Origin: Prevotella sp. UBA2850
GTDB taxonomy: Bacteria; Bacteroidota; Bacteroidia; Bacteroidales; Bacteroidaceae
Assembly (NCBI GenBank): GCA_002350805.1
Contig: DEFO01000013.1
Location: forward strand, 1-64,000
Direction: 5' to 3'
DNA: 64,000 nucleotides
Numbering within the stretch: position 1 is the first letter of the stretch; each line of letters starts with the position of its first letter. The translations under genes and the position numbers were made by a program. The notes under the pieces are model-generated. The model made no database searches. It was not told the origin of the DNA and saw nothing but the letters and a program-made list of their open reading frames with translations. Shown here piece by piece: positions 1 through 7,217 of the stretch.

Positions 1-42
1 GACTGATACACAACGACTTACATGCTATAGCGACAATAAATC

Positions 43-81
43 AATGTAGCGAAAATGTAGCGGTATGTATCTTAATGTAGC
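43..81. repeat. three short direct repeats upstream of the first gene
   Basis: The 8-mer AATGTAGC occurs three times (43-50, 54-61, 74-81) just upstream of the nitroreductase gene. It could be an operator for a regulator, or chance in AT-rich leader DNA. No factor can be assigned. Confidence 0.3.
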
Positions 82-123
82 AAAGAAGACAATAATAATG
101 AATAGTAATATATCATCTAAAAT

Positions 124-810
124 ATGACAATACAGGAAGCCATAGAAGCCCGGCATAGTGTAAGGGCTTACAAAGACCAGCGATTGAGCGAGGAAATCGT
201 CAAGGTGCTTGAAGATGAAATTGTGAAGTTGAACCATGAGGGACAACTCCACATTCAGTTGATATGCAACGAGCCGAAGGCATTCCAAGGGACGCTGGCC
301 AAATACGGGAAGTTCCGTAATGCCAACAACTATCTGATCATGGCAGGGAAAAGAGCCGATGACCTTGATGAGCGTGTAGGCTACTATGGTGAGCATCTTG
401 TCTTACTTGCTCAGACGCTTGGCTTGAACACCTGCTGGGTAGGACTCAGCTATTCAAAGGTGCCTGGAACCTTTGTGCTTGAAGAAGGCGAGAAGATTGC
501 TTGTTACATTGCCATCGGCTATGGTGAAACACAGGGAGTAGGCCATAAGATCAAGACCGTTGAGCAAGTCAGCAATGCCAGTGACATCACTCCCTCATGG
601 TTTAAGAAGGGCGTGGAAGCAGCTTTGCTTGCTCCAACGGCCGTGAACCAGCAGAAGTTCTCGTTTGAGTATGTCGGCATGAGCAACAATCGCCATCAAG
701 TAAGAGCCAAGAAAGGCTTCTCGATGATTGGCTATACCCAGATGGACTTGGGCATTGCCAAATACCACTTTGAGGTAGGTGCTGGAAAGGTCAACTTTGA
801 GTGGGTATAA
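124..810 (+). CDS. nitroreductase family protein (FMN-dependent)
   Basis: A 228-residue cytoplasmic protein of the nitroreductase fold, expected to bind FMN and reduce substrates with NAD(P)H. The N-terminal RHSVRAY (residues 10-16) is the typical FMN-phosphate contact, and GLNTCWVGLSY (about 100-110) is a second conserved block. The short arrangement, with a conserved C-terminal EVGAG, resembles the TM1586-like subgroup. The ATG follows an AT-rich leader. It opens a same-strand cluster with an acetyltransferase, a flavodoxin-like protein and an aldo/keto reductase, suggesting detoxification or redox stress. The substrate is unknown. Confidence 0.85.
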   Translation: MTIQEAIEARHSVRAYKDQRLSEEIVKVLEDEIVKLNHEGQLHIQLICNEPKAFQGTLAKYGKFRNANNYLIMAGKRADDLDERVGYYGEHLVLLAQTLGLNTCWVGLSYSKVPGTFVLEEGEKIACYIAIGYGETQGVGHKIKTVEQVSNASDITPSWFKKGVEAALLAPTAVNQQKFSFEYVGMSNNRHQVRAKKGFSMIGYTQMDLGIAKYHFEVGAGKVNFEWV

Positions 811-823
811 GAAGTATGCCAAA

Positions 824-841
824 CAGATAAATCGGAATTTA
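824..841 (+). repeat. intergenic seam repeat, type 1 copy a
   Basis: CAGATAAATCGGAATTTA lies between the nitroreductase stop and the acetyltransferase start. The identical 18-mer occurs at 2793-2810 between two other genes of the same cluster. Its core TAAATCGGAATTTA is nearly the reverse complement of the core of the type 2 seam at 1385 and 3428. Confidence 0.7.
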
Positions 842-844
842 GGG

Positions 845-1387
845 ATGGATATAGTGACAGAAAGACTGATATTAAGAGCTTGGCGTGAAGAGGATGCTGA
901 GGATTTATATGGCTATGCGAAATCTCCACAAGTCGGTCCGATTGCTGGATGGCCAGTGCATACAAGCGTAGAGAACAGCAGGGAGATTATCAATACAATT
1001 CTTTCAGCACCAGAAACCTATGCTGTGGTCTTAAAATCTACAGGCAAGCCTGTCGGCAGCATTGGATTGATGGTTGGAAAGAAAAGCAATATTGGCCTCC
1101 CCGACGATGAGTGCGAGATTGGTTATTGGATTGGCGTTCCGTATTGGGGGCAGGGACTGATACCAGAAGCAGTCAGGGAGTTGCAGCGGCATGCCTTCAA
1201 TGCTTTGGGGATGCAGAAGATGTGGTGCGGTTATTTTGATGGTAACATTAAGTCAAAGCGCGTACAAGAGAAGTGTGGCTTTAAGTATCAGATGACAAAA
1301 GAAAACGTTCCTTCTCAATTGCCGGGTGAGCTGCGGACAGAGCATATCACTTGCATCACAAAAAAGGAATGGGAGAGTAGCATATAA
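845..1387 (+). CDS. GNAT family N-acetyltransferase
   Basis: A 180-residue GNAT enzyme that would transfer acetyl from acetyl-CoA to an amine, probably RimJ/RimL-like. The first residues TERLILRAW are typical of this subgroup, and the acetyl-CoA loop appears as WGQGLIPEA in the middle of the protein. I place the start at the ATG at 845 rather than at in-frame codons further upstream, because those would overlap the preceding gene and the homology begins at MDIVTERL. The substrate cannot be predicted. Gene spacing suggests co-transcription with the oxidoreductases around it. Confidence 0.85.
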   Translation: MDIVTERLILRAWREEDAEDLYGYAKSPQVGPIAGWPVHTSVENSREIINTILSAPETYAVVLKSTGKPVGSIGLMVGKKSNIGLPDDECEIGYWIGVPYWGQGLIPEAVRELQRHAFNALGMQKMWCGYFDGNIKSKRVQEKCGFKYQMTKENVPSQLPGELRTEHITCITKKEWESSI

Positions 1388-1405
1388 ATTCCAATTTAGC
1401 GGACA
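1385..1405 (+). repeat. intergenic seam repeat, type 2 copy a
   Basis: Begins with the acetyltransferase stop codon. The 17-mer TAAATTCCAATTTAGCG recurs exactly at 3428-3444, where it again starts with a stop codon. Its 14-base core is close to the inverse of the type 1 seam core. Confidence 0.7.
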
Positions 1406-1415
1406 ATAAACAAAT

Positions 1416-1958
1416 ATGAACATGAAAAAGATCATAGTAATATCTACGAGCCTGCGTCATGGCTCAAACAGCGACATGCTCGCTGAGAATTTTATAGAAG
1501 GTGTCAAAGCTACAGGAAACGAAGTGGAGAAGGTCTCCTTAGCGGGCAAGAACATCCAGTTCTGCAAAGGCTGTATGGCTTGTCAAAAACTAGGGCGTTG
1601 CGTTATCAAAGACGATGTGAACGACATTATGGCCAAGGTGCTGAAGGCTGATGTCATCTGCTGGGCAACACCTATTTACTATTATGAGATGAGCGGACAG
1701 ATGAAGACTCTCATAGACCGCATGAATGCGATGTATGAGCAGGATTACCAGTTCCGTGACATCTATCTGCTGACCACGGCTGCAGAAGATGAAGACGAGA
1801 CTCCGAAGCGGGCCGAGATGGGACTGATGGGCTGGATAGACTGCTATCCGAAAAGTCGCCTGGCAGGGACGCTGTTCTGTGGCGGCGTGAACAATGCCCG
1901 CGAGATTGAAGGCAACCCCAAATTGCAAGAGGCTTACGAACTTGGCAAACGTGTGTGA
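1416..1958 (+). CDS. flavodoxin-fold NAD(P)H-dependent oxidoreductase
   Basis: A 180-residue protein of the NADPH-dependent FMN reductase/flavodoxin-like family. The N-terminal strand KKIIVISTSLRHGSNSD matches the FMN-phosphate loop, FCKGCMAC (about residues 50-57) is the cysteine pair common in this iron-sulfur-flavoprotein-like subgroup, and WATPIYYYEMSGQMKTLIDR is the conserved flavin-binding segment. Start codons at 1416 and 1422 are both possible. The gene ends 7 bp before the aldo/keto reductase, so the two are probably in one transcript. It is likely a quinone or xenobiotic reductase. Confidence 0.85.
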   Translation: MNMKKIIVISTSLRHGSNSDMLAENFIEGVKATGNEVEKVSLAGKNIQFCKGCMACQKLGRCVIKDDVNDIMAKVLKADVICWATPIYYYEMSGQMKTLIDRMNAMYEQDYQFRDIYLLTTAAEDEDETPKRAEMGLMGWIDCYPKSRLAGTLFCGGVNNAREIEGNPKLQEAYELGKRV

Positions 1959-1965
1959 GGACAAT

Positions 1966-2799
1966 ATGGAATACAAGACGTTGAATAACGGAGTTAAGAT
2001 GCCGATATTGGGCATTGGCGTCTATGACATACCGGAACGGGAGACCCAACGGGTGGTTGAAGATGCCGTCAGTGTGGGTTATCGAAGCATCGACACGGCA
2101 GCCATGTACTATAATGAGCGAGCTGTTGGTGATGCGGTACGCGCATGTGGCGTCCCGAGGGAAGAACTCTTTGTCACCACCAAAATTTGCGATTCGTGCT
2201 ACACACGAGAAGAAACGTTCCGTTCGGTCGACCACTCCATGAAACTGCTGGGGCTTGACTACGTGGATCTGATGCTTATTCATTGGCCCGTAGGCAATCC
2301 TACTGTGATGTGGCAGACACTCGAAGAACTCTACCATAAAGGATTGTTCCGTGCCATTGGCGTATCAAACTTCTATCCCAATACTTTTCTAAAGATAGTC
2401 AGCGGTGCCAAGGTGATGCCCGTAGTGAATCAATGCGAGGCACACGTATTCTACCAACAGCGCAAGATGCTGGAGTATTTGAAAACATACGGTGTGGAGT
2501 TAGAGGCCTGGAGTCCGTTGGCTGAAGGTAAACATGGCATCTTTAAGAATCCCACCTTGGTGGCTATTGGCGAGAAGAATGGCAAGACAGCTGCACAGAC
2601 AGCACTGAAGTTCCTTGTACAAAACGGTATCATCGTCATTCCAAAGACCACCCACAAGGAGCGGATGCAGGAAAACATCGATCTTTTCGACTTTACCCTC
2701 TCTGATGATGACCTGCAAGTCATCCAACGGCTCGATACGGGTCACAATGTGACAGGATGGCCGTCGGATGCCTTGACATATAAAGTAACAGACAGATAA
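1966..2799 (+). CDS. aldo/keto reductase
   Basis: A 277-residue AKR superfamily enzyme that reduces aldehydes or ketones with NADPH in the cytoplasm. The catalytic tetrad is visible: D43 (in SIDTAA), Y48, K73 (TTK) and H106 (LIHWP). NPG-like and IGVSNF segments and the C-terminal IPKTTHKERMQEN cofactor-binding stretch are also present. The start is the ATG at 1966, where the family alignment (MEYKTLNNGVKMP) begins; upstream in-frame codons belong to the preceding gene. It resembles 2,5-diketo-D-gluconate reductase-type AKRs, but substrate is not deducible. Confidence 0.9.
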   Translation: MEYKTLNNGVKMPILGIGVYDIPERETQRVVEDAVSVGYRSIDTAAMYYNERAVGDAVRACGVPREELFVTTKICDSCYTREETFRSVDHSMKLLGLDYVDLMLIHWPVGNPTVMWQTLEELYHKGLFRAIGVSNFYPNTFLKIVSGAKVMPVVNQCEAHVFYQQRKMLEYLKTYGVELEAWSPLAEGKHGIFKNPTLVAIGEKNGKTAAQTALKFLVQNGIIVIPKTTHKERMQENIDLFDFTLSDDDLQVIQRLDTGHNVTGWPSDALTYKVTDR

Positions 2800-2810
2800 A
2801 TCGGAATTTA
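2793..2810 (+). repeat. intergenic seam repeat, type 1 copy b
   Basis: Exact second copy of the 18-mer at 824-841. It overlaps the last codons and stop of the aldo/keto reductase and lies 6 bp before the next start codon. Confidence 0.7.
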
Positions 2811-2815
2811 TAAAT

Positions 2816-3430
2816 ATGAACAAGATAAAATGTACATCTCTCTTAATACTTGCGGTCATTACTGTCATCACTTGTATTAACCCAATATATCCACATGAAC
2901 AATACCTTCAACATGCAGGAACTGTGCTACTGATGATGCCTCTTCTTTTGGACATTGTAAAAAATCGCATGACCAATCTTACTTTTGTTTGTACTGTTCT
3001 CTTCACGTTACTACATGTGGTTGGAGCCCGTTATATTTATTCTTATGTGCCATACAAAGAATGGAGCATTGCTGCAGGTATCGTAAATGCTGATTTCTTT
3101 CAAGACACTCGAAACCATTATGACAGATTTGTTCATTTCTCTTTTGGCCTGCTAATGTTCCCGTTTTTTATGTATCTATGCAAAGAGTGGTTCAAATTAA
3201 AGAATTTGACAGCAATTCTTATGTCGTGGCTCATAGTTCAGACTGGCAGTATGATTTACGAACTCTTTGAATGGTTGCTTACGATTGTTATGACTTCAGA
3301 AGAGGCGGATTATTACAATGGTCAGCAAGGTGACATGTGGGATGCACAAAAGGATATGGTTTTGGCTATGTTTGGTTCAACTATATCGGCAATATGCTAT
3401 CTATTCATGCATAAGTTCTCTCACAAGTAA
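2816..3430 (+). CDS. DUF2238 (YjdF-like) inner membrane protein
   Basis: A 204-residue integral membrane protein with about five hydrophobic helices. It carries the hallmarks of the DUF2238/YjdF family: HVVGARYIYS, RNHYDRFVHFSFG, YELFEW and a polar NGQQGDMWDAQKDM near the C-terminus. Function of the family is unknown. It is the last intact gene of the same-strand cluster, and its stop codon lies in a type 2 seam repeat. Confidence 0.85.
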   Translation: MNKIKCTSLLILAVITVITCINPIYPHEQYLQHAGTVLLMMPLLLDIVKNRMTNLTFVCTVLFTLLHVVGARYIYSYVPYKEWSIAAGIVNADFFQDTRNHYDRFVHFSFGLLMFPFFMYLCKEWFKLKNLTAILMSWLIVQTGSMIYELFEWLLTIVMTSEEADYYNGQQGDMWDAQKDMVLAMFGSTISAICYLFMHKFSHK

Positions 3431-3448
3431 ATTCCAATTTAGCGAACA
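3428..3448 (+). repeat. intergenic seam repeat, type 2 copy b
   Basis: TAAATTCCAATTTAGCG as at 1385, beginning with the stop of the DUF2238 gene. It is followed by ACAGACAGATAATGG, which resembles the 5' half of the type 1 seam, so here both seam halves sit in tandem before a truncated ORF start at 3456. Confidence 0.65.
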
Positions 3449-3455
3449 GACAGAT

Positions 3456-3530
3456 AATGGCAAGCATTCAAATCATACAAGGTGACTTTGAGAAAAAACT
3501 GAAGCTTCAGTTTGCTCCTGGCATCAGGGC
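3456..3530 (+). pseudogene. 5' stub of an unidentified gene, cut off at a junction
   Basis: An ATG at 3456, placed after a seam repeat as for the other cluster genes, opens a reading frame beginning MASIQIIQGDFEKKLKLQ. At about 3525-3550 the sequence passes into the antisense of the truncated sulfatase-fold gene, and the frame continues only by chance to about 3640. The stub looks like the first 25 codons of a lost fifth or sixth cluster gene. It is too short to name; the first residues are vaguely macro-domain-like, which is weak. Confidence 0.4.
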
Positions 3531-4497
3531 AGGTTTTCCTCCTCCCTCTGAAATTCTATTCGAACACATTATACTCTTAATAGATTGTGTGGTAGAATTA
3601 TATGGACTTATCACATCTTGGAATACATACAAATAGCCCTTTTCCTGTTCTTCACACATGTTGGGTGTCGTATGCAAATAATACCCATAAATTTGAGCAT
3701 GCCGTTTGATAAAAGATTCACCTATGATAAGAACAACGTCTAATGAATCTGGTTCTGTACAAATCGGTTCTGATCGCACAGCTTTCTGTGTATTAACAAC
3801 AACAGACTGGACTTCATTTACTGTAATAGATGGAATATAAATTGAATAGAATAAAATGGAAAGATTGTCCATAGCATAAGGGTAATAATTATCATACCAC
3901 AGACTTACGTCTTTCATATTTTCACATCGCAAAAGAGAAACGAATATTCTGGATGTGTATATAGAAACTATAAAACTTGTGATTACAATCAAAGCTATGG
4001 CATTTATTATACTCTTATTGCTCAGGAACCTGTTTTTTCTAGATATCACAATAAATATAATAATCACAATAATTGCAAATATCGACAAGAAAGTCCACTT
4101 GGAATATAAATAGTTACAAATAAATTCACCGGATTCCTTTGCATTGGTTTCAAAAGCCATAGTTACGACTAATGGTGAAATATTGGTTCCAAAGCTGAAT
4201 TTTAGAAACAAAAAAAGGAAAAGCTATATGAAAAGAATTGCATAAAGAGAATATTTTACACATTTACATTTTCTAAAAAATATACTATAGTGGTCAATAT
4301 ATAGCTGATTGAAACAGACAAAAATACATACTGAAGAAAAAGCCAATCCAATTCAAATCGTCATAGAGTATGACCATTTGATTTATTGTAGAAGGAACTA
4401 TGCACATAAATGAAGCCAAAAAGAAGCTGGTATCATTTATAAGCGGTGACTTTATATTCCTAAACAATGCTTTTATGTAAGGACGAATGGGCTGCAT
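3507..4497 (-). pseudogene. decayed phosphoethanolamine transferase / sulfatase-fold membrane enzyme
   Basis: Reading on the minus strand, an N-terminal membrane segment starts with MQPIRPYIKALFRN at 4497 and stops at 4294. After several stops in all frames, a second frame (4211 to 3507) gives more membrane helices and then the start of an alkaline-phosphatase-like domain: DVVLIIGESFIKRHAQIYGY (first metal ligand) and NSTTQSIK (the threonine nucleophile). The remaining catalytic half, with the other metal ligands, is missing; the frame ends in unrelated residues at the junction near 3530. The 3'-most frame has only a TTG as apparent start. The DNA is far more AT-rich than its neighbours, suggesting a horizontally acquired and decaying gene. 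Confidence 0.7.
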
Positions 4498-4502
4498 ACA
4501 TA

Positions 4503-4533
4503 TAAATAATTCCTCTAATTCCTCTAATTCCTC
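4503..4533. repeat. short tandem repeat AATTCCTCT
   Basis: Three consecutive copies of AATTCCTCT (the last imperfect) in the gap between the decayed gene and yifB. Probably slippage-generated; no function seen. Confidence 0.55.
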
Positions 4534-4540
4534 ATAGATA

Positions 4541-6088
4541 TTATAATCCCCTTTCTGCCCAGTCGCCTCTGTCTAGGTTGCGGTAGCCGATGGCCTCGGC
4601 GATGTGCATGGTTTGTACGTGCTCGCTGCCGTCGAGGTCGGCGATGGTGCGGGCGACCTTCAAGATTCTGTTGTAGGCACGGGCAGACAGTTTCAGCCGT
4701 TCCATGGCGGTGCGCAGCAGGTTGAGGCTTTGTTCGTCGGGCTCGGCAAACTGATGAATCATACGCTCGGTCATCTGGGCATTGCAGTAGATGCCCTTGA
4801 AATCGGTGAAGCGCTGCTCCTGCAGGCTGCGGGCACGGATGACACGCTCGCGGATGGCAGCCGACGGCTCGCCCTGTGCTGCCTTCGAGATGTCCTTGAA
4901 GGGAACGGGTGTTATCTCAACCTGTATGTCGATGCGGTCGAGCAGGGGACCGCTGATCTTGTTCAGATAACGCTGTATCTGGCCAGGGGTGCAGACACAT
5001 TGGTGGGTGGGGTCGCCATAATAGCCACAGGGGCAGGGGTTCATGGAGGCGACGAACATGAACGAACAGGGAAACTCTATGGTGTATTTGGCACGGCTGA
5101 TGGTGATTTTGCGGTCTTCCAATGGCTGGCGCAACACTTCGAGGGTGCTTTTGTTGAACTCAGGCAACTCATCACAGAAGAGCACGCCATTGTGGGCGAG
5201 GCTGATCTCACCGGGTTGCGGGTTGGTGCCGCCGCCAACCAAGGCCACTTGCGAGATGGTGTGATGGGGACTGCGGAAGGGACGCTGGCTGATGAGGCTC
5301 GTGTCGCGGCTCAGTTTGCCGGCAACGCTGTGTATCTGCGTCGTCTCCAGGCTCTCGGCCAGCGAGAGAGGTGGCAGGATGCCGGGCAAACGCTTGGCCA
5401 TCATCGACTTACCACTGCCTGGAGGACCGACCATAATCAGGTTGTGACCGCCAGCGGCAGCTACCTCAAGGGCACGCTTCACATTCTCCTGACCGCGCAC
5501 GTCGGCAAAGTCGAGGTCGAAATGACTCTGCTGCTCATAGAATTCGCGGCGCGTGTCGATGACGGTGGGCTCGAAGGTCTTCTGACCGTTGAAGAACTGC
5601 ACCACATCCCACAACGACTCCATGCCGTAGACGTTCAGGTTGTTGACCACAGCCGCCTCGCGGATGTTTTGCTGGGGCACTATCAGACCCTTGAAATGCT
5701 CGGCACGTGCGCGGATGGCGATGGGGAGAGCACCTCGGATGGGCTGCAGATGACCGTCGAGCCCCAGCTCGCCCACCAGCATATATTCGCCCAGATGCTC
5801 GCTTGCCACCTTGTTGTCGGCAGCCAATATGCCGATGGCTACAGGCAGGTCGTAGCTGCTGCCTTCTTTCTTGATGTCGGCAGGAGCCAGATTGATGGTG
5901 ATATCGGCAATGGGAAACTTAAAACCAGTGTTCGACATGGCCGCAACGATGCGGTCCTTGCTTTCGCGGACTGCAGTGTCGGCAAGGCCAGTAAGGTGGA
6001 ACATAACGCCCCGGGTGATGTTTACTTCAACGGTTACAGTCGTCACCTCGAGGCCATTGACGGCTGCACTGTATGTTTTTACTAGCAT
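4541..6088 (-). CDS. yifB: YifB family Mg chelatase-like AAA ATPase (ComM type)
   Basis: A 515-residue cytoplasmic AAA+ ATPase of the YifB/ComM family, which in other bacteria promotes branch migration during DNA recombination. An N-terminal Lon-protease-like domain (about 1-180) precedes the ATPase core: Walker A GPPGSGKSM (221-229), Walker B VLFCDELPEF and the sensor region SCSFMFVASMNPCPCGYYGD, with a cysteine cluster typical of the family. The C-terminal MgChlI domain includes RAYNRILKVARTIADLDG. Length is normal for the family and the ATG at 6088 begins the expected MLVKTYSAAVNG. It shares direction with, and lies 9 bp from, the lipoprotein gene upstream. Confidence 0.93.
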   Translation of the reverse strand: MLVKTYSAAVNGLEVTTVTVEVNITRGVMFHLTGLADTAVRESKDRIVAAMSNTGFKFPIADITINLAPADIKKEGSSYDLPVAIGILAADNKVASEHLGEYMLVGELGLDGHLQPIRGALPIAIRARAEHFKGLIVPQQNIREAAVVNNLNVYGMESLWDVVQFFNGQKTFEPTVIDTRREFYEQQSHFDLDFADVRGQENVKRALEVAAAGGHNLIMVGPPGSGKSMMAKRLPGILPPLSLAESLETTQIHSVAGKLSRDTSLISQRPFRSPHHTISQVALVGGGTNPQPGEISLAHNGVLFCDELPEFNKSTLEVLRQPLEDRKITISRAKYTIEFPCSFMFVASMNPCPCGYYGDPTHQCVCTPGQIQRYLNKISGPLLDRIDIQVEITPVPFKDISKAAQGEPSAAIRERVIRARSLQEQRFTDFKGIYCNAQMTERMIHQFAEPDEQSLNLLRTAMERLKLSARAYNRILKVARTIADLDGSEHVQTMHIAEAIGYRNLDRGDWAERGL

Positions 6089-6097
6089 TAAGGTGTA

Positions 6098-7099
6098 TTA
6101 CTTGAGCATTTTGTTGATGCGATCAATCAGCTCTTTGGTGGGCAGTCCGTGGGCAACAATCTTGCCTTTTTTGTCGACAATGATATTGTCGGATACGCCT
6201 TTGAGGCCTAGTTTCTCGACGGCAGGACTGTCGAAGAGCATTCCGTCGCAGATGTTGGGCCATGTGATGGAGTCGCGCTGCATGACATTGGTGCATTCGC
6301 GCTTGCTGGCATCTAAGCTGACGCTGATGATAGCCAGCTGGCTGCCGTGCTGCTTGTACAGCCTGCGCAACTCGCGCTGCATGTTCTGGCTCTCGAAGTT
6401 CCATGTGGCCCACGAGTTGATGACGCCCACCTTGCCCCGCAGGGATGATGTGTTGACGTATTCGCCTTTCACATCGTAGGTGCTGTAAGAGGGCATCATG
6501 CCACCTTCAGCACTGTTCCGAAGCGACAAGATGGCTTTCTTCATGTTGATGAGCTGTCCGTTCTCAGGTTGTTTTTTCAGCAGAGTCTCGACCAGTTTCT
6601 GCGCTTCTGCGTAGTTGGGCGTCACGTTTTGCAGGTAGTAGCGGCGCAAGAGATAGACGGCCACAGGCGTTTTGGGGTTGTCGTTGATGAACATAGCTGC
6701 CGTCTTCGTGGCCTCTATGGGCGAGGCATTGGCAATCTTCTTGCGGAAGCTGGTCATCAACTCGTTGTCGCTGGTTCCCTTCACCTCCATCTCCTTCAGG
6801 TGCGAGGCATCGGCCTTCACGTCGACCGACTTGCCGGGCACGGCAAACAGAGGCTGTTCGGAGAAGTTGGGGAACACCAGCATGAAGGTTTGCGGCTTTT
6901 CGCAGTCGATTTTCTTGCTGAACCGGCCGCCATTGATTTTAATGGTATCGAGTTGGGCAGACTCCCCGTCGAGGCTATATACATAAAACTCGCCCTGGTT
7001 CAGGTTGAGGAAACGGCCTTCAATTTTGAAGTGACTGCCGTCTGTTCCACAAGCAACCAGAACCAGGGTGAGTAATATGAAATAAAAGTATCGCTTCAT
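6098..7099 (-). CDS. redoxin-fold lipoprotein lacking the catalytic CxxC
   Basis: A 333-residue exported lipoprotein: signal peptide with lipobox ending at C17 (LVLVAC). An N-terminal DUF4369-like beta domain (about 25-120) and a helical linker precede a C-terminal thioredoxin/AhpC-TSA domain (about 200-333). Where active redoxins have WATWCxxC, this one reads WATWNFES, so both cysteines are replaced and thiol-disulfide activity is unlikely. The cis-proline region and the strand INSWATW are retained. It is probably a periplasmic binding or scaffold derivative of the TlpA/DUF4369 proteins abundant in Bacteroidota. It is just upstream of yifB on the same strand. Confidence 0.82.
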   Translation of the reverse strand: MKRYFYFILLTLVLVACGTDGSHFKIEGRFLNLNQGEFYVYSLDGESAQLDTIKINGGRFSKKIDCEKPQTFMLVFPNFSEQPLFAVPGKSVDVKADASHLKEMEVKGTSDNELMTSFRKKIANASPIEATKTAAMFINDNPKTPVAVYLLRRYYLQNVTPNYAEAQKLVETLLKKQPENGQLINMKKAILSLRNSAEGGMMPSYSTYDVKGEYVNTSSLRGKVGVINSWATWNFESQNMQRELRRLYKQHGSQLAIISVSLDASKRECTNVMQRDSITWPNICDGMLFDSPAVEKLGLKGVSDNIIVDKKGKIVAHGLPTKELIDRINKMLK

Positions 7100-7217
7100 G
7101 GGGGAGGGTGTTAGTTGGTGAGTGATGGACGGAAAATGATGGGTGGCGATGATGGCTCTGGGAAAGAGCGTCGATCATCAGCACCCATCACTTTGCACCC
7201 GTCACCGAGTGTACGGT

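Noticed and set aside
4604..6085. 493-codon plus-strand frame opposite yifB
   Set aside because: Exact antisense of a well-supported YifB gene; no start context or domain.
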